A DNA stretch of 64,000 nucleotides from Telluribacter humicola (lineage in GTDB: Bacteria; Bacteroidota; Bacteroidia; Cytophagales; Spirosomataceae). The translations under genes and the position numbers were made by a program. Location: the NCBI RefSeq assembly GCF_017355935.1, contig NZ_JAFIQT010000001.1:2418001-2482000 (forward strand), written 5' to 3'. This document shows positions 7,750 to 16,708 of the stretch, piece by piece; position 1 is the stretch's first letter, and every line of letters begins with the position of its first letter. The notes under the pieces were generated by a model. The model was not told the DNA's origin. It saw only the letters and a program-made list of their open reading frames with translations, and made no database searches.

Positions 7750-10254
7750 ATGTCAAATAGTTATCAGGCACTAGGACTTGCCTGTTTGCTGGCCGTCATA
7801 CAGACCGGTTGTTCGAGTTCCAAAGTCCCGCAAACTTCATCAACAACCCAGCAACCGGCAGCTACTGCCGCCAAAGCTGAAGCGGGCGAAAAGCCCAAAA
7901 CCGCCGCCAAAGTGGGCATGAAGAGCTACGGTGAAATCATCACCAAAGAGGCGGAGTCTGACCAGGGAGTGTTCACGGTACATAAGGTAGGGGATAAATA
8001 CTACTACGAAATACCTGACTCCTTGCTCAAGCGGGATTTCCTCTGGATCAGCCGCTTTGCCAGTCTGCCCTCGGGCCTGGGTGGGGGCTATGTAAATGCC
8101 GGGTCCTCGGTCAATGAGCAGATGGTGGAGTGGCAGAAGTTTGGCGAAAAGATCCTGCTCAAAGCCAAATCTTACAACTCGGTAGCGGCCGACTCGCTGC
8201 CAATCAGTCTGTCGGTGCGGGCCAACAACTACCAGCCTACCATTTACGCGTTTGATATCGCGGCGCTTTCCAAAGATTCATCCGGGTATGTGATCGACGT
8301 CACGAAGTTTTTTACCAGTGATGTCAAAGCGTTCAGCGGACTGGATGCTGACATGCGCAAAAACTATAAGGTGACCCGGCTCGACGAAAGCCGTAGCTTT
8401 ATTTATAGTACTAAAAGCTTCCCGTTGAATATTGAGGTGAAGCAGGACTTTACCTACGATGCGACCGAGCCTCCTTCCAACTCGGCTACGGGGGCCATCA
8501 GTGTGCTGATGAACCAGTCGATGGTGCTGCTGCCCAAAGTACCGATGCAGCCCCGCATCAACGACTACCGCGTAGGGTACTTCAACATCCGGCAGCTTGA
8601 CTACGGCTCCGAAGCCCTCAAAGCCGATGAAAAATCCTACATCCGCCGCTGGAAGCTGGTACCCAAAGACATTGCAGCCTACAAGCGGGGCGAACTGGTA
8701 GAGCCGGTAAAGCCTATCGTATACTACCTCGATCCGGCCACTCCGGCCAAGCTACGGCCCTACATTAAGGCGGGGGTGGAGCAGTGGCAGCAGGCTTTTG
8801 AAACGGCTGGCTTCAAGAATGCCATCATCGCCAAAGATCCACCTACCCCGGAAGAGGACCCTGATTTTAGTCCGGAGGATGTACGCTATTCGGTAATCCG
8901 GTACGTAGCCAGTACTACCCGCAATGCCGTTGGACCCAGCGTATCCGATCCACGCTCGGGTGAGATCATCGAGAGTGATATCATCTGGTACCACAATCAC
9001 CTGCGCTCGTATCGCAACCGCTACCTGCTGGAAACAGGAGCTGCCAATCCGGGAGCCCGTACCCTCGACACGCCCATCGAAGACCTGGGGGAGATGATGA
9101 AGGAGGTAATAACGCACGAAGTAGGTCACGCGCTCGGTCTGCCGCACAACATGAAGGCCAGCGCCGCGTATCCTACCGACTCGCTGCGCTCGGGTAAGTT
9201 TACGCAACAGTATGGCATCGCGGCCACCATCATGGACTATGCCCGCTACAACTACGTGGCACAGCCGGGTGATAAGGGCATTCGCTTTGTGCGCCAGTTG
9301 GGACCCTATGATCATTACGTCATCAACTGGGGCTACCGGTACCTGCCGGATGCAAGGAGTGCCGAGGCCGAGGTACCTACCTTATCCAAATGGATCAACG
9401 AAAAGACCGGCGACCCTATCTACCAGTTTGGTAGTGGCAGCGGTGGCTACGATCCCGAAAGCCAGACCGAAGGCATCGGTTCGGATGTGGTACAGGCCAG
9501 TACCTACGGCCTGAAAAACCTGAAACTCGTAGCTCCTAAACTATACGACTGGACCGCAGCTCAAACCAACGACTATGACGACCTGGAGGAACTCTACGGT
9601 GAGTTACTGGGTGTATGGAGCCGGTACATCGGCCACGTGGTGACGAACGTGGGTGGGGTGCACGAAAAACGTCTGAAGCCCAATCAGGAAGGATATATAT
9701 TTACGCCGGTGGCCGCCAAAGCACAAGTGGGTTCCATGGATTGGCTGCTGACGAATGCCTTCTCGTCGCCGGAGTGGCTGCACGAGTCAAAGATCTCGCG
9801 CAACATCCACCATGCCAACTACGTAGAGAGTATCCGTAGCCTGCAGGTACGTCATCTCAACAGTCTGCTATCGCCTGACCGCATGGCTCGTCTAATGGAG
9901 AATGAGGTGAATGGTGTTTCCTACACCGCGCTGGATATGGTGCGTCAGCTACAGCGTGGCATCTGGAAGGAAGCATACAGCGGTGGCAAAATAGATATCT
10001 ACCGCCGCAACCTCCAGAAGGCCTACCTGGACCGTATGAACTACCTGCTCAATGAGAAGCAGGCCACGAGCCGTAGCAGCACACCGGTCGAAATCAGCCA
10101 GTCGGATATCCGCTCAATCGTGCGGGGAGAGCTCCTGAAGCTGCAACAGCAGTTGAAAAGTACCCAAAGCCGCTACACCGATGATCTTTCGAAGTACCAC
10201 GTACAGGATGCCCTGGTGCGGATTGACAAAATATTGGATCCAAGCAAAGGTTAA
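7750..10254 (+). CDS. Zinc-dependent metalloprotease, DUF5117/DUF4953 family
   Basis: 834 aa lipoprotein protease. The N-terminus has a hydrophobic signal with lipobox-like TGCSS (Cys about 21) and a low-complexity Thr/Ala/Lys linker. The middle holds the DUF5117-type beta region; the catalytic part carries THEVGHALGLPHNM (about residues 455-468), an extended HExxHxxGLxH zinc site, with a following IMDYARYN Met-turn as in metzincins. The helical C-terminus is DUF4953-like. Length and motif order are normal for this Bacteroidota family. A clear intrinsic terminator lies directly downstream. Probably an envelope or extracellular peptidase; the target is unknown. Confidence 0.92.
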   Translation: MSNSYQALGLACLLAVIQTGCSSSKVPQTSSTTQQPAATAAKAEAGEKPKTAAKVGMKSYGEIITKEAESDQGVFTVHKVGDKYYYEIPDSLLKRDFLWISRFASLPSGLGGGYVNAGSSVNEQMVEWQKFGEKILLKAKSYNSVAADSLPISLSVRANNYQPTIYAFDIAALSKDSSGYVIDVTKFFTSDVKAFSGLDADMRKNYKVTRLDESRSFIYSTKSFPLNIEVKQDFTYDATEPPSNSATGAISVLMNQSMVLLPKVPMQPRINDYRVGYFNIRQLDYGSEALKADEKSYIRRWKLVPKDIAAYKRGELVEPVKPIVYYLDPATPAKLRPYIKAGVEQWQQAFETAGFKNAIIAKDPPTPEEDPDFSPEDVRYSVIRYVASTTRNAVGPSVSDPRSGEIIESDIIWYHNHLRSYRNRYLLETGAANPGARTLDTPIEDLGEMMKEVITHEVGHALGLPHNMKASAAYPTDSLRSGKFTQQYGIAATIMDYARYNYVAQPGDKGIRFVRQLGPYDHYVINWGYRYLPDARSAEAEVPTLSKWINEKTGDPIYQFGSGSGGYDPESQTEGIGSDVVQASTYGLKNLKLVAPKLYDWTAAQTNDYDDLEELYGELLGVWSRYIGHVVTNVGGVHEKRLKPNQEGYIFTPVAAKAQVGSMDWLLTNAFSSPEWLHESKISRNIHHANYVESIRSLQVRHLNSLLSPDRMARLMENEVNGVSYTALDMVRQLQRGIWKEAYSGGKIDIYRRNLQKAYLDRMNYLLNEKQATSRSSTPVEISQSDIRSIVRGELLKLQQQLKSTQSRYTDDLSKYHVQDALVRIDKILDPSKG

Positions 10255-10258
10255 TTGG

Positions 10259-10289
10259 AAAGCCCCTCGGACACGAGGGGCTTTTTTTG
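10259..10289 (+). terminator. Intrinsic terminator after metalloprotease
   Basis: Nine-base stem AGCCCCTCG (10261-10269) / CGAGGGGCT (10274-10282), four-base loop, then a run of T. It starts a few bases after the metalloprotease stop. Confidence 0.85.
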
Positions 10290-10393
10290 TACCATCTGCT
10301 GACTGGTTGAGTTTATTCGGAATAATAGTACTTTGTATAAAGTATGAATAGCGGCCTAGTTTTATTTATACTTCAACCAAAAACTACCACATT

Positions 10394-10840
10394 ATGAAAA
10401 GCTTCTTCCTTCCCGTGTTGCTTATGGTACTAGTAGTCACTTCTGTACATGGTCAGGGCACTAAAAAAGCAGAGCAGGCAATCCATATGCTAATCGATAA
10501 TTACTCTAAGGCCCGTGAAACACAGGATACGGTACTTCTAAGAAGTATTTTAACTCCCGACATAGATCAACTGGTGTCTTCGGGTGAGTGGCGGGAGGGA
10601 ATGAAAGGGGCCATGACCGGCATGGCTCGCAGTACAGAGACTAATCCGGGAACCCGAACGCTGAACGTAAAAAAGATACGGTTCCTGAACCCCGAAACTG
10701 CCGTAGTGGATGCCCGGTATACGATTCAGAACCCGGATGGTACTGCCCGACAGATGTGGAGTACCTTTGTAGTGGTTAGTCAGAAAGGTAACTGGAAAAT
10801 CACCGCCATCCGGAATATGCTGCCTAGTGGGTCACGGTAA
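10394..10840 (+). CDS. Secreted NTF2-like (SgcJ/DUF4440-type) small protein
   Basis: 148 aa with a signal peptide cleaved near VHGQG. The rest fits a cone-shaped NTF2-like fold: helix with IHMLIDNYSKARETQDT, the LTPDI segment, strand TAVVDARYTI and the closing strands WSTFVVVSQKGNWKITAIRN. That last GxWKI-x-AI ending is typical of SgcJ/EcaC and DUF4440 proteins, many of which have no known ligand. It stands alone, with its own upstream gap of about 105 bases after a terminator. Confidence 0.75.
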   Translation: MKSFFLPVLLMVLVVTSVHGQGTKKAEQAIHMLIDNYSKARETQDTVLLRSILTPDIDQLVSSGEWREGMKGAMTGMARSTETNPGTRTLNVKKIRFLNPETAVVDARYTIQNPDGTARQMWSTFVVVSQKGNWKITAIRNMLPSGSR

Positions 10841-10939
10841 AACAGGCACTTATTTTGCTATAAACTTTGCGCTAGTAATCACTGGTACTCTTCTCACAAG
10901 GGAGTACTTTTTTAGTGCGTATACCAGAACTAAGTACTT

Positions 10940-11980
10940 ATGAAGAACCTCTATCTGCTATTAATTCTTCTTTTTGTTGCTACACAGGCTAGAGCCCAGA
11001 CCTCAGACTCACTAAATCAGAATGTTTCTCCTAAAGGTGGACTTAATGCTTTGGCCCTACATTACTATCGCATTGACTTCACCAAGGAGCAGCGGCAAAG
11101 GCTGAAAGATGTTGAACTGGAATTTATCTATCAGATTGATGAATCGGGAGCTCTGGCCTTAGAGGAAGTAAATGGCATCAATGACAAAGATATTGTGGAT
11201 AGTCTGAAGAACAGAACCCTGACGCTACCCCGGTTTAGCCCTCAGGTTGTTAATGGTACTCCGCAACCTTCGCTGTACTTCATGAAGCTAACGTTTCCTT
11301 CTTATCAAATGACGAATAGCCGACTGGCGATGATCCAACCGTATTTGTACAATGAAGCTAAGCTTGATGATTTTGAATACATCAAAAAGTCCAATCAACG
11401 CATGGAAGTACTTTTTGGAGGGGTATACAATCAGTTTCTGGGTAATCCGTCATTGTATTTACGTCCTGGTGGAGGAATGAAAGTAGATGTTACCTATACG
11501 GCAAAGAACCTGCTCATGTACGGCCTTACTATGAGTATATATGGGAACAAATTCAAGCAGGTGTATCCTATTTATGTGAATAGAAACCAGTTTCCGGCTC
11601 CCCCCACCGCTGTAATTGGGTTAGTATTCGGGAAATGGTTTAATAAAGTGAATGCTCAGCTTGAGCTTGGAACGGCCGTACAGAATATTACCGAAAATAA
11701 GGGTGGAAATGACCCGGACTGGGTACAACTAACCGGCTGGAGCCCGGGGCTGGTTGTAAACTACCCTATTAAGTTAGGTAAGGATAAAATCTTCTACAAC
11801 TACGGGGCTCCAAGCATTTTTAATCATAATCTCAACCTTCATGTTGGGGTAAGGCAGCTATTCCTGTCGCTGAAGGAAGCTACCGGTGGGATGTTTGAGC
11901 TGGGTCTGAGCTATCGAATGAGCTATGAGATGATAGAAGAGTTCAGGCTAAAGCAAAAGTTTTTGGATCGGTTGAAATAA
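10940..11980 (+). CDS. Secreted protein of unknown function, possibly a beta-barrel
   Basis: 346 aa with signal peptide (cleavage near TQARAQ). I do not recognise the family. Residues 40-120 look like a soluble domain (KEQRQRLKDVELEFIYQID, with paired strands around LPRFSPQVVNG), while from about residue 150 alternating aromatic and Gly/Asn-rich strands (FGGVYNQFLGNPSLYLRPG, VDVTYTAKNLLMYGLTMSIYG, FELGLSYRMSYEM) suggest an outer-membrane barrel. It stands alone; a 16-bp hairpin follows at 12031-12073. Codon usage looks a little more AT-rich than its neighbours. Confidence 0.65.
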   Translation: MKNLYLLLILLFVATQARAQTSDSLNQNVSPKGGLNALALHYYRIDFTKEQRQRLKDVELEFIYQIDESGALALEEVNGINDKDIVDSLKNRTLTLPRFSPQVVNGTPQPSLYFMKLTFPSYQMTNSRLAMIQPYLYNEAKLDDFEYIKKSNQRMEVLFGGVYNQFLGNPSLYLRPGGGMKVDVTYTAKNLLMYGLTMSIYGNKFKQVYPIYVNRNQFPAPPTAVIGLVFGKWFNKVNAQLELGTAVQNITENKGGNDPDWVQLTGWSPGLVVNYPIKLGKDKIFYNYGAPSIFNHNLNLHVGVRQLFLSLKEATGGMFELGLSYRMSYEMIEEFRLKQKFLDRLK

Positions 11981-12030
11981 GAGTACTCTTGTTTATCCCA
12001 AACCCGGTTAACAATTCTTTGTTAGGGTGG

Positions 12031-12073
12031 TATATGAAGTAACAGGGCTATACGTTTCCTGTTGCTTCATATA
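12031..12073. terminator. Strong hairpin between two co-oriented genes
   Basis: Arms 12031-12046 and 12058-12073 pair over 16 bases with one G-U. There is no T-run after it, so it may be a rho-independent terminator lacking the tail or an RNA-stability structure; it sits 32 bases before the DUF2071 gene. Confidence 0.45.
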
Positions 12074-12104
12074 GATACGGATCTAAAACAAAAGCTGTTC
12101 AGAC

Positions 12105-12833
12105 ATGGGAGAGGATAAAAATAGCGTAGTCATTTCGGCACGCTGGGATTACCTGCTGTTTCTTAACTATGAGGTTGATCCGGTCCTTCTGCTGCCGTAT
12201 CTCCCCCGGGACACCCAGATCGAAACCTGGCAAGGCAAGACGCTGGTTAGTGTAGTGGGCTTCCAGTTTAATAACATCAAGGTGCTGGGCATCAAGTGGC
12301 CGCTGCACGTCAACTTTGAGGAGATCAACCTCCGCTTCTATGTCAGGTACTTTGACGGAAAGCAGTGGAAACGCGGCGTAGTATTTATATCCCAGATAGT
12401 ACCCCGACCTACGTTAACCCTGGTGGCTAACACGCTCCTGCACGAAAACTACACCTACATGCCCGTGCGCCACGCCATCATTGAGGATACTGACTCATTG
12501 GGTGTCAACTACGAATGGGAGTCGGATGCGGGCTGGAACCGGATGGCGGTGCAGGCTGACCTGACGGCGCAGGAAATCACGCCCGGCAGCGAAGAGGAAT
12601 TCTTCATGATCAACTACCGGGGCTATAACAAGTACACCGAGCGTACTACCGTGGAGTACGAGGTGGAGCATCCGTACTGGAAGGTGTACCCGATCCGGCA
12701 GTGGGAGTTTAACTGTAAAATAGCGGATGTTTACGGCAATGAGTTTGAACCGTACTTACTGAAGTCGCCCCACTCGGTGATGCTGGCCCGGGGCTCGGAC
12801 ATTATCATGCGAAGACCTTCTCCGATAAATTAA
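12105..12833 (+). CDS. YqjF-like DUF2071 family protein
   Basis: 242 aa cytoplasmic protein matching DUF2071 (acetoacetate-decarboxylase-like fold): the N-terminal ARWDYLLFLNYEVDPVLLLPYLP, then LVSVVGFQFNNIKVLGIKWP, EEINLRFYVRY and GVVFISQIVPRP segments are the family's conserved blocks. The biochemical role of DUF2071 proteins is not established. No signal peptide. It stands alone before tex. Some in-frame alternative starts are absent upstream, so ATG 12105 is well supported. Confidence 0.85.
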   Translation: MGEDKNSVVISARWDYLLFLNYEVDPVLLLPYLPRDTQIETWQGKTLVSVVGFQFNNIKVLGIKWPLHVNFEEINLRFYVRYFDGKQWKRGVVFISQIVPRPTLTLVANTLLHENYTYMPVRHAIIEDTDSLGVNYEWESDAGWNRMAVQADLTAQEITPGSEEEFFMINYRGYNKYTERTTVEYEVEHPYWKVYPIRQWEFNCKIADVYGNEFEPYLLKSPHSVMLARGSDIIMRRPSPIN

Positions 12834-13048
12834 TCTTCTCTCAATCCTTTGACGCCCTGTATATCCCATACAGGTACCTCCGGTTCCACTTGTTCGGTAC
12901 CGTTTCTCTCCCTTTTTTTGTAGCCCATTAATACTAAGATTAGCTAGTAAAGCTCCGCCTGCTTCTGCTTATTGCTGTTCCTGAAAGTATCAAAAAGTGG
13001 AAGTGGAAAAGCTAACACCTAAAAACTAATCCCTAAAAGCTACTAAAA

Positions 13049-15154
13049 ATGAATTACCCTCTTATAGCTACCCAGACGGGCGTTTCGGAACGTCAGGTAC
13101 GCAATACCATACAACTACTGGATGAAGGAGCCACGGTACCCTTTATCTCCCGCTACCGCAAAGAAGCTACCGGCGGACTGGACGAGGTACTGATCGGAGC
13201 TATCAAAGATGTTTACCAGAAGCAGCAGGAAGTAGAGAAGCGCCGCGAAGCCATCCTGAAAAGCATAGACGAGCAGGGCAAACTGACTCCACAGCTCCGC
13301 AAGCAGATTGAAAGTGTATTTACGCTGATTGAATTGGAGGATCTGTACCTGCCCTACAAGCAAAAGCGCAAGACGCGGGCTACCATGGCCATCGAGAAGG
13401 GGCTGGAGCCCCTGGCGCAGGCGCTGTTTGGCGGGAAGGAAGCCGATGCGGAGCGCAAGGCAGTGGCCTTCCTGAATAGTCAGGTTGCCAACGTGGAGGA
13501 GGCCCTGCAGGGTGCCCGCGATATCATGGCCGAGTGGATTAGTGAGAATACCGACGCCCGTAATAAGGTTCGCACCACCTTCGAGCGTGGAGCCATTGTG
13601 ACCTCCAAAGTCAAGAAGAAAAAAGAGGAGGAAGGCGCCAAGTACCGCGACTACTTCGACTTCTCGGAGCCGCTTTCGAAGATACCTTCGCACCGTCTGC
13701 TGGCCATCCGCCGCGGAGAGGAGGAGGGGATCCTGAGCGTGGATATTTCCCCCGACGAAGACCAGGCCATTACCCACCTCAACCGCCAGTTTGTGCGGGG
13801 ACTGTCGGGGAGTCAGGGACAGATTGAGCTGGCGGTGAAGGACAGCTACAAGCGTCTGCTGAAGCCAAGTATAGAGACGGAGTTCTCGAAGCTCTCCAAA
13901 GAGAAAGCTGACCAGTACGCCATCCAGATATTCACGGAAAACCTGCGTCAGCTCCTGCTGGCGTCGCCCCTGGGACAAAAGCGGGTACTGGCCGTTGATC
14001 CCGGCTACCGTACCGGCTGTAAAACCGTAGTCCTGGACGAGCGGGGTTCACTGGTAACGGATACCGTTATTTATCCATTTGACAAACCCGTAGAAGCACA
14101 AAATACCATCCGTACCCTGGCCGATAAGTATAAGATCGAAGCCTATGCCGTGGGTAACGGTACCGCCGGCCGCGAAACCGAAGACTTCCTCAAGAAGGTA
14201 CTACCCGATGTACAGGGCGGTATATTCATGGTGAGCGAGCAGGGAGCATCTATTTACTCGGCTTCGGAAGTAGCCCGCGAGGAGTTTCCGCAGAAGGACG
14301 TAACCGTGCGGGGAGCCATATCCATCGGCCGCCGGCTCATGGACCCACTGGCTGAGCTGGTGAAGATTGATCCAAAATCTATTGGGGTAGGACAGTACCA
14401 ACATGATGTAGATCAGGGGGCGCTCAAAGGTGCGCTTGATACAGTTGTGGAAAGCTGTGTAAACCAGGTGGGGGTAAATCTCAACACCGCCAGCAAACAC
14501 CTGCTCCGTTACGTATCCGGACTGGGCCCGGCCCTGGCTCAGAACATTGTGGACTACCGCGCCGCCAATGGTAACTTCAAGACGCGGCAGCAACTCCTGA
14601 AGGTACCTCGTCTGGGCGCCAAAGCCTTTGAGCAGAGTGCCGGATTCCTCCGTATAGATAATCCTAAAAATCCGCTCGACAATAGCGCGGTGCATCCCGA
14701 ACGGTACGAGATCGTAGAACGGATGGCGCGTGACCTGGGTGCTACCGTGGCCGACCTGATGCAGAAGTCCGAACTGCGCAAGCAGATAGACCTGAAGCGC
14801 TATGTGAGCGACTTAGTAGGGTTGCCTACCCTGCAGGATATCCTAAAAGAGCTGGAGAAACCATCGCGTGACCCGCGCCCGCCCATGCAGCAGTTTGAGT
14901 TTGAAAAGAGTGTCCGGAAGGTCGAGGACCTGCGCGAAGGCATGGTACTGCCGGGTATTGTGACTAATATTACTGCATTTGGCGCTTTTGTGGATGTAGG
15001 GGTAAAGCAGGATGGATTAGTACATGTTTCCCAAATGGCCAATCGCTTCATCAAAGACCCCAATGAGGTAGTAAAGCTACAACAGGTCGTTACAGTAAAG
15101 GTGGTAGAGGTAGACCTGGCACGAAAGCGTATCGCGCTAAGTATGAAGTTATAA
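13049..15154 (+). CDS. tex: Tex-family RNA-binding transcription accessory protein
   Basis: 701 aa nucleic-acid-binding protein related to eukaryotic Spt6. Domains in order: N-terminal helical Tex region (GATVPFISRYRKEATGGLDE is a hallmark), a YqgF/RNase H-like domain starting near residue 311 (RVLAVDPGYRTGCKTVVLD), helix-hairpin-helix repeats from about 485 (SGLGPALAQNIVDYR, VPRLGAKAFEQSAGFLRI), and a C-terminal S1 RNA-binding domain at about 626-701 (GIVTNITAFGAFVDVGV). Length and order are complete. Followed by an intrinsic terminator. Probably single-gene transcript. Confidence 0.95.
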   Translation: MNYPLIATQTGVSERQVRNTIQLLDEGATVPFISRYRKEATGGLDEVLIGAIKDVYQKQQEVEKRREAILKSIDEQGKLTPQLRKQIESVFTLIELEDLYLPYKQKRKTRATMAIEKGLEPLAQALFGGKEADAERKAVAFLNSQVANVEEALQGARDIMAEWISENTDARNKVRTTFERGAIVTSKVKKKKEEEGAKYRDYFDFSEPLSKIPSHRLLAIRRGEEEGILSVDISPDEDQAITHLNRQFVRGLSGSQGQIELAVKDSYKRLLKPSIETEFSKLSKEKADQYAIQIFTENLRQLLLASPLGQKRVLAVDPGYRTGCKTVVLDERGSLVTDTVIYPFDKPVEAQNTIRTLADKYKIEAYAVGNGTAGRETEDFLKKVLPDVQGGIFMVSEQGASIYSASEVAREEFPQKDVTVRGAISIGRRLMDPLAELVKIDPKSIGVGQYQHDVDQGALKGALDTVVESCVNQVGVNLNTASKHLLRYVSGLGPALAQNIVDYRAANGNFKTRQQLLKVPRLGAKAFEQSAGFLRIDNPKNPLDNSAVHPERYEIVERMARDLGATVADLMQKSELRKQIDLKRYVSDLVGLPTLQDILKELEKPSRDPRPPMQQFEFEKSVRKVEDLREGMVLPGIVTNITAFGAFVDVGVKQDGLVHVSQMANRFIKDPNEVVKLQQVVTVKVVEVDLARKRIALSMKL

Positions 15155-15168
15155 ACACGATCAAAAAT

Positions 15169-15206
15169 AAAAAAGCGGAAGGAGGCGACTCTTTCCGCTT
15201 TTTTAT
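15169..15206 (+). terminator. Intrinsic terminator after tex
   Basis: Arms 15169-15180 and 15193-15204 (AAAAAAGCGGAA / TTCCGCTTTTTT) with a 12-base loop and T-rich tail, 14 bases past the tex stop. Confidence 0.8.
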
Positions 15207-15484
15207 TGGCTTTCGCTCCTGATTCAGAGTGTACTTAGCTAAGCTTCTTGTTGTGTAGTAGCAGCTACATCATGGGCATCATTATCAGCATGAGCCGGTT
15301 CTGACTATGTATCCTTTTGTACATACGTCACTTCTCCAAACTTAATTCTACAAGTCTGGTTACTATTAGAGCAAATGCAAATTAGTTACTTGATAATTGC
15401 AAAGGTTACTTAGAGTAACATGGGTAGGTATACGTTGTGGTTATACCTTTCGATTCTCACACTAACTGGCATACCTTTAATACT

Positions 15485-16708
15485 ATGATTGAAAAATTTA
15501 ACCAGGAGAAACAACGTATGATGATTCAACATGATAAAATTGGTTACGGTATCAGTGAGACTGTGAGCAAGAAAAAGAAGGAGGTACAGCTACCAAAAAA
15601 TTTAGTTTGTTTTTCGCACCTAAGATGGGATTTTGTTTTTCAGAGACCCCAGCACCTACTTACCCGATTCTGCCAGCATTTTACTATTCATTTCATTGAA
15701 GAGCCTATATTCGATGCGGACTCTCCATATCTGAGCTTTACACAAAAATTGGCGAACTTGACCATAGTAGTACCGCATCTGGTGCCGGGTATGAGCGAAG
15801 ATCAAGTTGTAAAGGCGCAGGCTACGCTACTGGATAAGTTCTTGGCCGAGAAAGACCTGACTGACTACGCATTCTGGTACTATACACCTATGGCGCTTAC
15901 GTTTAGCCATCACTACGTACCCGCCATGACACTCTACGACTGCATGGATGAGCTGTCGGCATTCAAGTTTGCTCCTACGCAGCTTCAGATCCTGGAAAAA
16001 GAGCTGTTGAAAAGATCTGATATTGTATTCACGGGAGGTCATTCACTATACAAAGCCAAGAAAGACAAGCATCATACGATTTATCCCTTCCCGAGTAGTA
16101 TTGATAAGGTACACTTTTCCAAAGCTCGGGGACAGGTAAGTGAGCCCTGGGATCAGGTAGCTATTCCCCATCCGCGTATGGGATTCTATGGTGTGATCGA
16201 CGAGCGCTTTGACATCGATCTGATCGAGCAGGTGGCCCGTAAGCGCCCCGAGTGGCAGATGGTGATGATAGGCCCGGTGGTAAAAATAGATCCGGCCTCG
16301 CTGCCCCGCCTGGACAATATTCACTACCTGGGAGGAAAAGGATACGAGGAGCTTCCCGAGTATCTGGCAGGCTGGGACATAGCCCTGGTACCCTTCCAAC
16401 TCAACGAATCGACTCGTTTTATCAGTCCGACCAAGACTCCAGAGTACCTGAGCGCTGGTATTCCGGTTATTTCTACACCTATTCAGGATGTCATCAATCC
16501 GTATGGTGAGGAAGGACTGGTACATATTGTAAAGGATTCGGATGAATTCATAGCCGCGGCCGAAGAGATATTATTTAGTAGTTCAATGGATAAGGACAAC
16601 TGGTTAAAAAAAGTGGATTGCTTTTTGGCCGAAAATTCCTGGGATGCCACTGTTGAATCAATGATCAGCAGAATCAGGGAATGTTTTGGAAAAAAAGGAC
16701 CATACTGA
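15485..16708 (+). CDS. Glycosyltransferase family 1/4-like protein
   Basis: About 407 aa, predicted retaining GT-B glycosyltransferase. It opens with the block LVCFSHLRWDFVFQRPQHLL seen in a set of polysaccharide-related GTs, and the C-terminal donor-sugar half carries HYLGGKGYEELPEYLAGWDIALVPF and SPTKTPEYLSAGIPVISTP, the usual E-x7-E-like donor-site region. Start is uncertain: ATG 15485 is chosen; GTG 15437 is possible, and ATG 15521 has an AGGAG nine bases upstream. The stop abuts the GTG start of the next gene, so the two should be co-translated. Acceptor and donor are unknown; from memory similar GTs occur with UDP-galactopyranose mutase, which is not present here. Confidence 0.85.
   Translation: MIEKFNQEKQRMMIQHDKIGYGISETVSKKKKEVQLPKNLVCFSHLRWDFVFQRPQHLLTRFCQHFTIHFIEEPIFDADSPYLSFTQKLANLTIVVPHLVPGMSEDQVVKAQATLLDKFLAEKDLTDYAFWYYTPMALTFSHHYVPAMTLYDCMDELSAFKFAPTQLQILEKELLKRSDIVFTGGHSLYKAKKDKHHTIYPFPSSIDKVHFSKARGQVSEPWDQVAIPHPRMGFYGVIDERFDIDLIEQVARKRPEWQMVMIGPVVKIDPASLPRLDNIHYLGGKGYEELPEYLAGWDIALVPFQLNESTRFISPTKTPEYLSAGIPVISTPIQDVINPYGEEGLVHIVKDSDEFIAAAEEILFSSSMDKDNWLKKVDCFLAENSWDATVESMISRIRECFGKKGPY

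Noticed and set aside
15207-15290. Short minus-strand acidic frame of about 21 codons ending at a TAG
   Set aside because: Bounded by an upstream stop and without a usable start; at most a remnant.
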